A program made the translations under genes and the position numbers. A DNA stretch of 64,000 nt from Leadbetterella sp040829825 (lineage in GTDB: Bacteria > Bacteroidota > Bacteroidia > Cytophagales > Spirosomataceae): assembly GCF_040829825.1 (NCBI RefSeq), contig NZ_JBFOLH010000013.1; one strand, given 5' to 3'. Shown in pieces: positions 40,324 to 48,379 of this stretch. The notes beneath the pieces were generated by a model. The model was not told where the DNA came from, ran no database searches, and saw nothing but the letters and a program-made list of their open reading frames with translations. Within the stretch, counting starts at the first letter, position 1; the number at the start of each line of letters is the position of its first letter.

Positions 40324-43300
40324 ATGAGAACCTTATATCGAATAACCTTGCTGTTTTTAGCAGGATGCAGCACTGCTTTTGCACAACAGTCCCGGTTCTA
40401 TGCTTATTTTGATTTTCAGGAGATCGAATGCGGTGGCCGCTACCTCACCGGTAAGATTGACTATTACTTCAGCGATAGTACCTCTTCCGAGCCGGGCTTT
40501 AACGAAGACAACCGGTTCCTGCTGGAAATAGCGGCGGCTGATTCGGAAGAATACCGGCTGCTGCCGGAAGGACAGGCCAATAAAGGGCAATCGGGACAGG
40601 CGCGTTTTCTGTTGCCCGATACACTGGTGAGCGGGAGACGCTATAAGCTCCGGATGAGCTCTACCAGTCCGCGATACACAGCAGAAGAGCCTGCTTTCTT
40701 TACCTACGCACACCTTCTCCAGCCCTTTACCGCAAAGTTCGGGCAGCAGCAATATATAGAAGGCGAACAGCAGGCATCGCTTCGGGTCACCCTGGAAGTT
40801 CCTGAAAATCACTACGGGGATTCGTATCAGCTGTATCCCTACGAGGTTCGTTTGAGTGATGGTTCAAAGTTTTTAAAAGATGTTTGGCAACCCGGCAATT
40901 ACCTGGAGTTAAAAGTGCTGCCGGCAGATTCTTTGACGATTTACCGGATCAGTGAGATCACCAATCAGTGCGGGACGAAAGGTAACGTAGAGGGCGAGGC
41001 TGTGGTCGTGAAAAGAGATAATCTCCGGCGTATCTACATCCGGACCGTTTCCGGGATTCCGGAAATCTGCAAGGGTGTGCCCCTGGGGCTGAAGATAGAA
41101 ACTCAGGACATTTCCGGCAAAGAGCGTTTCCGGGTGGAATTTTCGGCTTCTTATCAACCGGAAGGTTTCATTTCTGCGGGTTTATATACGCCGGATAAAG
41201 ATAATAACGTTTGGGTAAAGCCTCCTGAGACCCTGGAAAACAACCAATACCTGTATTGCCAGGTGGTACAGGAATCTACCGGGGAGGTCAGTCATCAGCT
41301 CTTTCTCAACCGGGTGGGCCGGACCAGGCAGGTAACCGGTTATCTTACCCAGCCAGATATGGACAGGCTGTTTCTTGTCTTTTACCCCCAAATTGATTTG
41401 GAATACCCCTACAGTCCGAAGATAAGTACGGTAGTGGTGAATGGCAGGGAGCTCCGGCAGGGGGAAGAAATAAATAACGGGATCTGTATACTTCCTGTTC
41501 CTGCAGGCGATACCTCGTTCGTTGTATCTCACGCCAGCACCTCCTGCGAAAGTGTTCCTTTTGAGCCGGCTAAAATAGATTATGTAAAAGAGAAATCACT
41601 TTTTTATAGCTTCACGGCGGATAAAAAAGAGTATTGTGAGGGCGAGGAAGCGGAGATCCGCTATGCGCTTTCAGATCCGGGAAAACTGGATGAACAGGGA
41701 TTTTATGCAGTCATTTACGCCAGGTCCTACCTGTACGATAAAGTGACTGGCGAACCTACATGGAACGGAGTTTATTATCCCTCGCTGAGTCCTGAGATGA
41801 AAATTAACCGGGACAGGGGCACCTTGTCTGTAAAAATCCCTAAGAACCTGTACAGCCTGATAACCGGAGGGGTAAGGCATGAGCCCAATTTCATGTACAA
41901 AATTATATTGAGTGTAGGATATACCGGCAGCAGAGGATCTGAGGTTGAGCTTTGGGGCAACAACCTGGAGAAAGATATACGCGTCCGGCCGGAGCTTAGC
42001 CTGACGGCTTCCGAAATCCAAAGTGTTCCGGGGCAGGCTCTGGTACCCCTGAAGTTCAGTGGCGGGGAGCTTCGTTATGAGCTTTCCAACGGGGGGAGTG
42101 GAGAAATCCGTCAGCTTATACCCGGCTGTTATGGCTGCCCACCGGTTGTGGCCGGTGAAGTGCTGATCCCGGTACCGGTGAATGATGACACGGTGATCCG
42201 GGTCAAATCAGTGAATAACGCCTGTGGCACAGGCACCTCTGATGGGGAAACCCGGATCCGGATCAACAAAGCAACGCCCTACCTGAGTATAAATGAAGCC
42301 GCCATAGGTCAGGCGGTATGTGTAGGCAAGGCGTTTGATGTGCCTTTTTTCGTGGGAAATCTGGGTGGGGCAGAGGTGCTTATCAAAGACGATGCCGGGA
42401 CCATAAGGAAACTTACGGAAGAGGAGATCCTGTCGGAAAGATTTCAGCTGACGCTCCGTACTACCGGCCACCGGTATGAAACCTCTTTCTGGCTGCAAGC
42501 CGGTAATACCCGCTCTAATACGGTAAAGGTCAGGCTGGAAGAAACGCCTCTTTCATTCGGGCTCTCTGTAGGAGATAACTATACCTGGTTTTCTGAGGGT
42601 AATACGGAAGTTTACCAGGTGCTGGCCGGTTCTCTGACCTCTCCGTCAATTAATGCTATTGGTTCGGTAAGTCGTTTTAAAGTTAACGGGACTGATTACG
42701 TTCCCTATCATAATTCCGGAATAACCACTCAGTTATACCTGAGCGATATAAAGGAGGCGTCTCATTATACGTTGAACAGTGTTACCAATGCCTGTGGTAC
42801 CACAGAAGTGAATTGGAAATTCATGATCCGAACCAGAACCGGTCTGGTAAAAGCAGAAGACGTAACCGAAAAAAAATTTATGCTGAAGAAGGACTGCCCC
42901 GGAGCCTTGCGGTTTTATGAGGTGAGTTATTCCGGAAGCATCCCCACAGACGACTGGCTGACAGTGGAGCTGCTTTCCTCATCAGGAAAAATCACACCCA
43001 TCCCTTTTCAAAAAGAAGGAGAGACGTTGAGGGTGGAAATTCCTAAGGATCTGGAGGGCAGCTATAACCTCCGGGTAAAGTCGGAGGCAACAGATTCTTA
43101 TTCCAGTGTACTGTACCTGGGTTATTTCAGGCCCCAACCGGAAGTAAAGCTGGTATCCTTTACCGGAAAAACGGAAGTACTGGGTGCGCCCGGCGCCATT
43201 CTGCGGCTGGAATCCAATTATGAGAAAGCCGGCGAATTTTCCGTAAAAATGAATACTGGTGAAATATTTACCAGTGATGATTTCGGGATCTATTATACGT

Positions 43301-45045
43301 ATTCAAATATAGAGGGTACGAAAGAGGTGATTTCCTCCCTGCAAAATTACGGCCTTATGTTTGCTCCTGCGCAAACAACCACCTACCGGGTGGAGTCGGT
43401 TTTCACTCATTGCGGACAGGGGAAAGCCTCGGGTAATGTAAAGGTGATCATTCCTCCTTCTGTAAAATTGAAGTACAGTGATCCTGCCCGGTTTGGACAG
43501 GCTTTTTGTTCGGGAGAAGAAGTGGAGGTGGACCTGGCCTATACCGGTGGCTTTCCGCAGGATTCGCTCCTGGGCCTGTACCTGCATCATGCAAATGTGG
43601 TTCAGACATACCGGGAACTGGCCACCTTTAAAGCTCCGAAAGACCGGGTTAAATTCCGGATACCCCTTGACCTGGAGCAGGGAGAGTATTCTCTGCAGGT
43701 ACGGAAAAGAAGCCGGGCTGATGCAGATCTGACCCTGGGCCGCATGCGGGATTCCCTGGCAATTGCCAATCTCGACTCGCCTCTTCTTCCGCTTACCCTC
43801 ATTACGGCGCCCCATGTACGGCTGAGCGGCAATACCGAGATCTTTACGGGGGAATCGGCAGATCTGAAGCTGGTTTCGCTGGATATAAACGGGGAGAAAA
43901 GGGTATATACCTTGGAAGGAGCAGAAAGTTATTTCACGCTGAGCAACGGCCGCACCTATTCTTTGACCAACACGTACATTTCTGTTTCACCGCCGGTGAC
44001 CGAAACATTTTCGCTGAAATCGGTGAAGAACGTTTGCGGCACGGGGAAAGGCTACGGACAGGCCACGGTAGTAGTGCACCCGGGTTCGGGGAAAAGGGTA
44101 CAGACGAAGGGATTTCTCCGGTCTTTCCCTGAGTTTAATGAATGGTACTACGAAACCGGGATGCGCTTGTGTGGCGGAGCGAAAGATTCGCTTGATGTAA
44201 TCCTCTACGGGTGGAAGGAAAAGGAAGTCCCTGGCCCGTTCCGGGTGATGCTTTCAGACGGAGAAGGAGGCGCTTACCAGGCAATCCCTGTTTCCCGCTC
44301 GCAGGAGGTGGTTTTCCCGCCTTCCCCAAAGGGAGCCAGAACCCTGAGGCTGTGGTTTGAAATCCCGGAAACGATGGCTCCGGGCGATAGCTACCGCATT
44401 AAAGCCGTACCTGAAGACTTGGCCGTACCCGGTACGCCCCTGATGGAACCGGGCCGCTTAAGGCAGCCGCCTGCCGCCACGCTGTCGGGAAGTGTGCTGG
44501 CAGAAGCCGGTGGACAGGTAGAAGCCCTGGTGAAATTTACAGGGGATGCCCCCTGGTTTTTTACTATCAGCGATGTGTCTGACCGGGTGGTTTTCAGCAC
44601 GATTCCCACTGCAAAAGACTCTTCTCTGAGACAGTATACCTTTTCACCTCTTTATACCGATAACTATCTTTTGAAGCTGAAGGCGGATAGGGCAGGAGAA
44701 TTCAGGGTAAGCAAAGTATACAACTGGTTTTGCGGCTACGGAAAAACGGAAGGGGTTTTCAGGATAGAGCTTATCCTGGGTAATGAAAAAGTTGCACCGC
44801 TGGAAGTAAGCCTGTATCCTAACCCGGTGCAGGACAGGCTCTATTTCAACCTTTCAGGAACAGAGGCCACCGTACAGGTAGAGATTTTTGACCTCCAGGG
44901 AAAAAGGCATATGACGGAAACCTTCCGGGAAGGTGATCTTTTGCAAAAGCAGACGCTGGACCTTCGGAAGCTTCCGGCCGGCACTTACCTGGTGAAGCTC
45001 AGCTCGGGCGGCCAGCGGCAGACAAAAAGGATTTACAAGTACTGA
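40324..45045 (+). CDS. Large exported protein with type A T9SS sorting domain
   Basis: A 1573-residue protein; the ATG at 40324 gives a signal peptide (MRTLYRITLLFLAGCSTAFAQ), and 16 residues upstream are unlikely to be used. I recognise no catalytic domain. The protein is a series of beta-rich units, several ending in a shared motif near N-x-C-G-T/x-G-x-x-x-G-x-x-V (NQCGTKG at ~40.96 kb, NACGTG ~42.22, NACGTT ~42.79, THCGQG ~43.41, NVCGTG ~44.03, FCGYG ~44.73). The last ~80 residues are the Por secretion domain (VSLYPNPVQDRLYF ... PAGTYLVKLSSGGQ). It should be surface-bound or secreted; adhesion is likely but unproven. Confidence 0.88.
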   Translation: MRTLYRITLLFLAGCSTAFAQQSRFYAYFDFQEIECGGRYLTGKIDYYFSDSTSSEPGFNEDNRFLLEIAAADSEEYRLLPEGQANKGQSGQARFLLPDTLVSGRRYKLRMSSTSPRYTAEEPAFFTYAHLLQPFTAKFGQQQYIEGEQQASLRVTLEVPENHYGDSYQLYPYEVRLSDGSKFLKDVWQPGNYLELKVLPADSLTIYRISEITNQCGTKGNVEGEAVVVKRDNLRRIYIRTVSGIPEICKGVPLGLKIETQDISGKERFRVEFSASYQPEGFISAGLYTPDKDNNVWVKPPETLENNQYLYCQVVQESTGEVSHQLFLNRVGRTRQVTGYLTQPDMDRLFLVFYPQIDLEYPYSPKISTVVVNGRELRQGEEINNGICILPVPAGDTSFVVSHASTSCESVPFEPAKIDYVKEKSLFYSFTADKKEYCEGEEAEIRYALSDPGKLDEQGFYAVIYARSYLYDKVTGEPTWNGVYYPSLSPEMKINRDRGTLSVKIPKNLYSLITGGVRHEPNFMYKIILSVGYTGSRGSEVELWGNNLEKDIRVRPELSLTASEIQSVPGQALVPLKFSGGELRYELSNGGSGEIRQLIPGCYGCPPVVAGEVLIPVPVNDDTVIRVKSVNNACGTGTSDGETRIRINKATPYLSINEAAIGQAVCVGKAFDVPFFVGNLGGAEVLIKDDAGTIRKLTEEEILSERFQLTLRTTGHRYETSFWLQAGNTRSNTVKVRLEETPLSFGLSVGDNYTWFSEGNTEVYQVLAGSLTSPSINAIGSVSRFKVNGTDYVPYHNSGITTQLYLSDIKEASHYTLNSVTNACGTTEVNWKFMIRTRTGLVKAEDVTEKKFMLKKDCPGALRFYEVSYSGSIPTDDWLTVELLSSSGKITPIPFQKEGETLRVEIPKDLEGSYNLRVKSEATDSYSSVLYLGYFRPQPEVKLVSFTGKTEVLGAPGAILRLESNYEKAGEFSVKMNTGEIFTSDDFGIYYTYSNIEGTKEVISSLQNYGLMFAPAQTTTYRVESVFTHCGQGKASGNVKVIIPPSVKLKYSDPARFGQAFCSGEEVEVDLAYTGGFPQDSLLGLYLHHANVVQTYRELATFKAPKDRVKFRIPLDLEQGEYSLQVRKRSRADADLTLGRMRDSLAIANLDSPLLPLTLITAPHVRLSGNTEIFTGESADLKLVSLDINGEKRVYTLEGAESYFTLSNGRTYSLTNTYISVSPPVTETFSLKSVKNVCGTGKGYGQATVVVHPGSGKRVQTKGFLRSFPEFNEWYYETGMRLCGGAKDSLDVILYGWKEKEVPGPFRVMLSDGEGGAYQAIPVSRSQEVVFPPSPKGARTLRLWFEIPETMAPGDSYRIKAVPEDLAVPGTPLMEPGRLRQPPAATLSGSVLAEAGGQVEALVKFTGDAPWFFTISDVSDRVVFSTIPTAKDSSLRQYTFSPLYTDNYLLKLKADRAGEFRVSKVYNWFCGYGKTEGVFRIELILGNEKVAPLEVSLYPNPVQDRLYFNLSGTEATVQVEIFDLQGKRHMTETFREGDLLQKQTLDLRKLPAGTYLVKLSSGGQRQTKRIYKY

Positions 45046-45087
45046 GCAGCGCCGGGTTTCCCCAACAGCAGCATAGCCGCAGGAAGG

Positions 45088-45483
45088 TTATTCCAGCAGC
45101 CGTTGTATTCTTTCGCCCGGTGAAAAGCGGACCAGCAGCTCTTTTTTCGGGATATCCTCATCGGCTTCCGCCCATTTCCATTCCTCGCAGGTAGCATCGA
45201 GGAGGTCGAGCAGGGTGAGGATCTTGCTTTCATTGCGCTCTTTTTCCAGGAATTTGTCCGAATGGGTGAAGTAGATCAGGATTTTTTCGTTTTCGATCCA
45301 GGAAAGATCATTCATCATTTCGTCGAATGAATCGAGGTTGTATCCGAAATAATCGGGAAACTCAAATACTCCGGCCATTGTCTCGTAAAACTCCCGCAGC
45401 GTGGTTGTTTTGGAAGCATCAATTTCCGCGATTTCGAAATTTTCCGGCAGCTCTTCCCGCCGGGCTATGGCAATGTTTTTCAT
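45088..45483 (-). CDS. Barstar-family RNase inhibitor
   Basis: A 131-residue cytoplasmic protein of the barstar family, which blocks barnase-type RNases by inserting an acidic helix into the active site. The family hallmark is FPDYFGYNLDSFDEMMNDLSW, where the Tyr, Asn and Asp residues contact the RNase. The chain is longer than the 90-residue B. amyloliquefaciens barstar, mainly at the C-terminus. It follows an RNase gene of the barnase family by 109 nt on the same strand, giving a toxin/immunity pair. Its presence in the cytoplasm would protect the producer before export. Confidence 0.9.
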   Translation of the reverse strand: MKNIAIARREELPENFEIAEIDASKTTTLREFYETMAGVFEFPDYFGYNLDSFDEMMNDLSWIENEKILIYFTHSDKFLEKERNESKILTLLDLLDATCEEWKWAEADEDIPKKELLVRFSPGERIQRLLE

Positions 45484-45502
45484 AGGGTATACTTTTTTAG
45501 CT

Positions 45503-45571
45503 TTTAGTTATTAGCTGTTAGCAATTAGATTTATTTATGGGTCATTATCCTGCTAATTTCTAATTCCTAAC
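45503..45571. repeat. Inverted repeat in the RNase-barstar gap
   Basis: TTTAGTTATTAGCT (45503) and GTTAGCAATTAG (45517-45528) face CTAATTCCTAAC (45560-45571), 11 of 12 complementary positions with the second. The first unit resembles the 14-bp repeats at 48.3 and 61.2 kb (12 of 14). Confidence 0.6.
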
Positions 45572-45592
45572 CGCTGATTTCTCATCACGCCA

Positions 45593-46003
45593 TCACCTGA
45601 TTCTCGTAAAAGTCCCGTAATGATCCCGGGTATAATGGGCACTTTTGTCATCACCGGTCACCAGGCGTTCGGCGCCCCGGTTCCTGCCTTCTTTTTTGGG
45701 ATTTACGTCCCACTCCCGGTACATTATTTTCTTTTGGGTTATCTTATTCTTTTGGGGCAGGTGTTTTTCATAGTTACCGAAACGCTTTCCGCCCGCGTAC
45801 CCCTCCGGTGCTTCCCCGTGCTGGTCAATGTAGTCCAGCACCTCGTAAACTTTGGCCGGAATGCCGGGTTGGGGCGTGGCCGTTGCCCGGGGGGAATCAC
45901 CGGCTGATCCTGTAAAATTTCTTTTCCCCTGGTAATACCCGAAATAGTAGAACAGCCCGAGAGCCAGGAGAAATAAGAGGCTTTTTATGAGATTTTTATT
46001 CAA
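45593..46003 (-). CDS. Exported barnase-family ribonuclease
   Basis: A 136-residue guanyl-type RNase (barnase/RNase Sa class). After an uncleaved-looking or signal helix (LIKSLLFLLALGLFYYFGYY) and a Pro/Thr linker, the catalytic domain shows GKRFGNYEKHLP, E97 in YREWDVN, R113 in GAERLVTG and H128 in YTRDHYGTFTRIR. These are the general base, the phosphate-binding Arg and the general acid of the family. It should cleave RNA after G. With barstar downstream it forms a complete pair. Export to the envelope or outside is predicted from the N-terminal helix. Confidence 0.9.
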   Translation of the reverse strand: MNKNLIKSLLFLLALGLFYYFGYYQGKRNFTGSAGDSPRATATPQPGIPAKVYEVLDYIDQHGEAPEGYAGGKRFGNYEKHLPQKNKITQKKIMYREWDVNPKKEGRNRGAERLVTGDDKSAHYTRDHYGTFTRIR

Positions 46004-46022
46004 CGCCGTATACAGTTTTGAG

Positions 46023-46030
46023 CAAAAATA
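46023..46030 (-). promoter_or_regulatory. -7 element of the RNase-barstar operon
   Basis: The minus strand reads TATTTTTG 19 nt before the RNase start, and TTTA (46052-46055) at a 21-nt spacer is a weak -33 box. Confidence 0.5.
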
Positions 46031-46076
46031 ATACGCCCTGCGTCAAATTGTGTAAACGGCAGGAGAAATTACGGTG

Positions 46077-46106
46077 AAAAAAAAGCTCACCACATATGCA
46101 GTGAGC
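46077..46106 (-). terminator. Terminator after the universal stress protein gene
   Basis: On the minus strand a 6-bp stem GCTCAC / GTGAGC with a 10-nt loop runs into eight T residues. It separates the stress protein gene from the RNase operon. Confidence 0.8.
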
Positions 46107-46132
46107 CTTTCGTATTTACAGCCTCATTAGAT

Positions 46133-46948
46133 TCATTCTGTGTAATTGAACACTACCACCGGGATCTTCGTGTCGTTGATCATTTTCCGGGTTTGGGAAG
46201 GATCAATAATGCCCTCGAAGAAGCCCCGCTTACGGGCAGTGACAAAGAGCAGGGATATTCCCTCTTTTTCGATGAACTCTGCAATGCCTTTCTTATAGAC
46301 ATCAGCAGCAAAGTTTTTATAAACGTAACCTTTGTTCTGAAAATCCCGGTCAATAGACGCCATGTACTGCTCATTGGCGTTGATGTCGAGCGGGAAGTCT
46401 TCAATAATATGCCCGATGATCAGGTCGGCATCCGAGTATTTCCGCCAGTTAAGCGCCTGGGCCAGGTAGATTTTCTCATTAAACTCCATTTGAGATGCGT
46501 AGCACAGCTGCCCGAAGAGATCGCCGGAGAAATCTTCCGGGATTACCAGCAAAGGCGGCGCAATATGATTGATCAGGTTCTGTGCCGTAGAACCGATCAG
46601 CCGGTCGAGGAAGGTGCGGTGTCCTGTTTTACCGATCACTACCAGGTCGGCGTCTTCGGCCTCGTTGATGGTAGATATAATGTCTTCAAAGGAAATGATG
46701 TAATCGGCTGCAAGTCCCTGGCCTTTATCCTCTTCCACGATTCTTTTCAGGCGGTCTTCTGCTTCGGCCTTCAGGTCATCAATGGTGTCGTTGACAAAGG
46801 TGGTGGTCACCATCGGATCCACTACGGGGAGGGTAACGATATGGAGGTAGGTCAGCCTGCCGGAGGTCATCCGGGCGAGATTCCGGGCATACCCGGCTGC
46901 ATTTTCAGCTCCCTTAGAGAAATCAGTGGCTATCAGAATATTTTTCAT
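46133..46948 (-). CDS. Tandem universal stress protein
   Basis: A 271-residue cytoplasmic protein with two UspA domains. The first begins ILIATDFSKGAENAAGYARNLA and holds the ATP-type motif VVIGKTGHRTFLDRLIGST followed by PLLVIPE. The second (residues ~145-271) has lost the glycine motif, reading FVTARKRGFFEGIIDPSQT. Such tandem forms bind ATP through one half and respond to energy or redox stress. It is monocistronic, with its own terminator. Confidence 0.93.
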   Translation of the reverse strand: MKNILIATDFSKGAENAAGYARNLARMTSGRLTYLHIVTLPVVDPMVTTTFVNDTIDDLKAEAEDRLKRIVEEDKGQGLAADYIISFEDIISTINEAEDADLVVIGKTGHRTFLDRLIGSTAQNLINHIAPPLLVIPEDFSGDLFGQLCYASQMEFNEKIYLAQALNWRKYSDADLIIGHIIEDFPLDINANEQYMASIDRDFQNKGYVYKNFAADVYKKGIAEFIEKEGISLLFVTARKRGFFEGIIDPSQTRKMINDTKIPVVVFNYTE

Positions 46949-47126
46949 GATGTTTTAATTTGAATATAAAATTAACTATTGCTCCTGATATAAAAACTGA
47001 TGCAGACGTTAAATAATTATGATTATTCTCATAAAATATGTTGAATTTAAGGGGATTTTAATTTTGAGGCTGTGAAGGCAGGAACATAATAAGGTAAAAG
47101 GTAGCCGTAAACCCTCGAAAATAATT

Positions 47127-47134
47127 TATCTTTG
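47127..47134 (+). promoter_or_regulatory. -7 element of carA
   Basis: TATCTTTG, part of TATCTTTGCACTCC, identical over 14 bases with the rpsL promoter region, 30 nt before the carA ATG. No -33 TTTG at the expected distance. Confidence 0.55.
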
Positions 47135-47164
47135 CACTCCGATACCAGTACAAATCAATAGCAG

Positions 47165-48271
47165 ATGACTTCACAATCTCAGGCGGCCGTTTTATTGCTT
47201 CAGGACGGTACCGTTTTTAAAGGAAAAGCACTCGGAAAAATTGGAACTACTACAGGCGAGATCTGTTTTAACACCGGAATGACGGGTTATCAGGAGCTTT
47301 ACACCGATCCGTCGTATTTCGGACAGATCATTGTTAATACGACGGCGCATATCGGTAATTATGGTGTAAAACTGGATACGGAGGAAGAGTCAGACAGCAT
47401 TAAAATCAAGGGAATGGTCTGCAATGCTTTTGAAGACGAGTATTATTCCCGTGCTACGGCTGATGGCTCATTGCAGGATTATTTTGATAGGAACGGAATT
47501 GTAGGGATATCGGATATCGATACCCGGCAGGTAGTGCGGCACATTCGTGATAAAGGAGCTATGAACTGCCTTATCTCTTCAGAATCGGAAGATATGGCGG
47601 CACTACAGGCTATCCTGAACGACTGTCCGGATATGGAAGGACTGGAGCTCAGCTCGGTGATCAGCACGGCAGAACCCTATTTCTTGGGCGACCCTGGCGC
47701 AAAAACCCGCCTGGCGGTAATTGATTACGGCTGTAAGCGGAATATCCTGAGAAACTTTACGGGACGCGATTGCTACCTGAAGGTTTTCAATGCCAAATCT
47801 CCTGCCGCCGAGATCATTGCCTGGAACCCCGACGGCTATTTTATCTCGAACGGCCCCGGTGACCCGGGTTCAATGGATTATGCGGTAGATACGGTGAATG
47901 CGCTGCTGGAAACCGGCAAACCTCTTTTCGGTATCTGCCTCGGACACCAGCTGCTGGGCCTTACGCAGGGTATCGGCACGTATAAAATGCACAGCGGGCA
48001 CCGCGGACTCAACCACCCGGTGAAGAATCTCCTGACAGGCCGCTGCGAGGTCACTTCCCAGAACCACGGCTTTGCCCTGAAACCGGATGAAGCCAACAGC
48101 CATCCTGAAGTGGAAGTAACCCATATTAACCTGAACGATCATACCATTGAGGGCATACGCCTGAAAAACAAGCCGGCTTTCTCGGTGCAGTATCACCCCG
48201 AAGCCGCCCCCGGCCCGAACGACGCCAATTACCTGTTTGACCAGTTCCTGGAGATGGTCAGGGAAAGTTAA
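47165..48271 (+). CDS. carA: Carbamoyl-phosphate synthase small subunit
   Basis: The 368-residue glutamine amidotransferase subunit that feeds ammonia to CarB for arginine and pyrimidine synthesis. The N-terminal domain has TGEICFNTGMTGYQELYTDP and DIDTRQVVRHIRDKGAM. The class I amidotransferase triad is seen in GICLGHQLLGLTQG (nucleophile Cys) and YHPEAAPGPND (His, Glu). carB is not adjacent: thrC follows. The stop codon (48269-48271) lies in the first 14-bp unit of an intergenic palindrome. Confidence 0.98.
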   Translation: MTSQSQAAVLLLQDGTVFKGKALGKIGTTTGEICFNTGMTGYQELYTDPSYFGQIIVNTTAHIGNYGVKLDTEEESDSIKIKGMVCNAFEDEYYSRATADGSLQDYFDRNGIVGISDIDTRQVVRHIRDKGAMNCLISSESEDMAALQAILNDCPDMEGLELSSVISTAEPYFLGDPGAKTRLAVIDYGCKRNILRNFTGRDCYLKVFNAKSPAAEIIAWNPDGYFISNGPGDPGSMDYAVDTVNALLETGKPLFGICLGHQLLGLTQGIGTYKMHSGHRGLNHPVKNLLTGRCEVTSQNHGFALKPDEANSHPEVEVTHINLNDHTIEGIRLKNKPAFSVQYHPEAAPGPNDANYLFDQFLEMVRES

Positions 48272-48356
48272 AAACTAAAAGTTAAAAACTAAAAGTTAAG
48301 GTACATTTAGTATTTAATATGCAGGAATGTACCTTAACTTTTAGTTTTTAACTTTT
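48266..48356. repeat. Long palindrome of 14-bp units between carA and thrC
   Basis: Units AGTTAAAAACTAAA at 48266 and 48280 lead into AGTTAAGGTACATT (48294-48307). A perfect 31-nt inverted copy occupies 48326-48356, matching 48277-48307. The 18-nt loop starts TAGTATTTAA. A related element lies at 61166-61261. As RNA it would fold into a long hairpin and could end carA transcription. Confidence 0.92.
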
Positions 48357-48379
48357 GACGAATACTTACTCACGTATAT

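Noticed and set aside
45484..45592. tRNA or small RNA in the RNase-barstar gap
   Set aside because: No cloverleaf or T-loop sequence; the structure is explained by A+T-rich inverted repeats.
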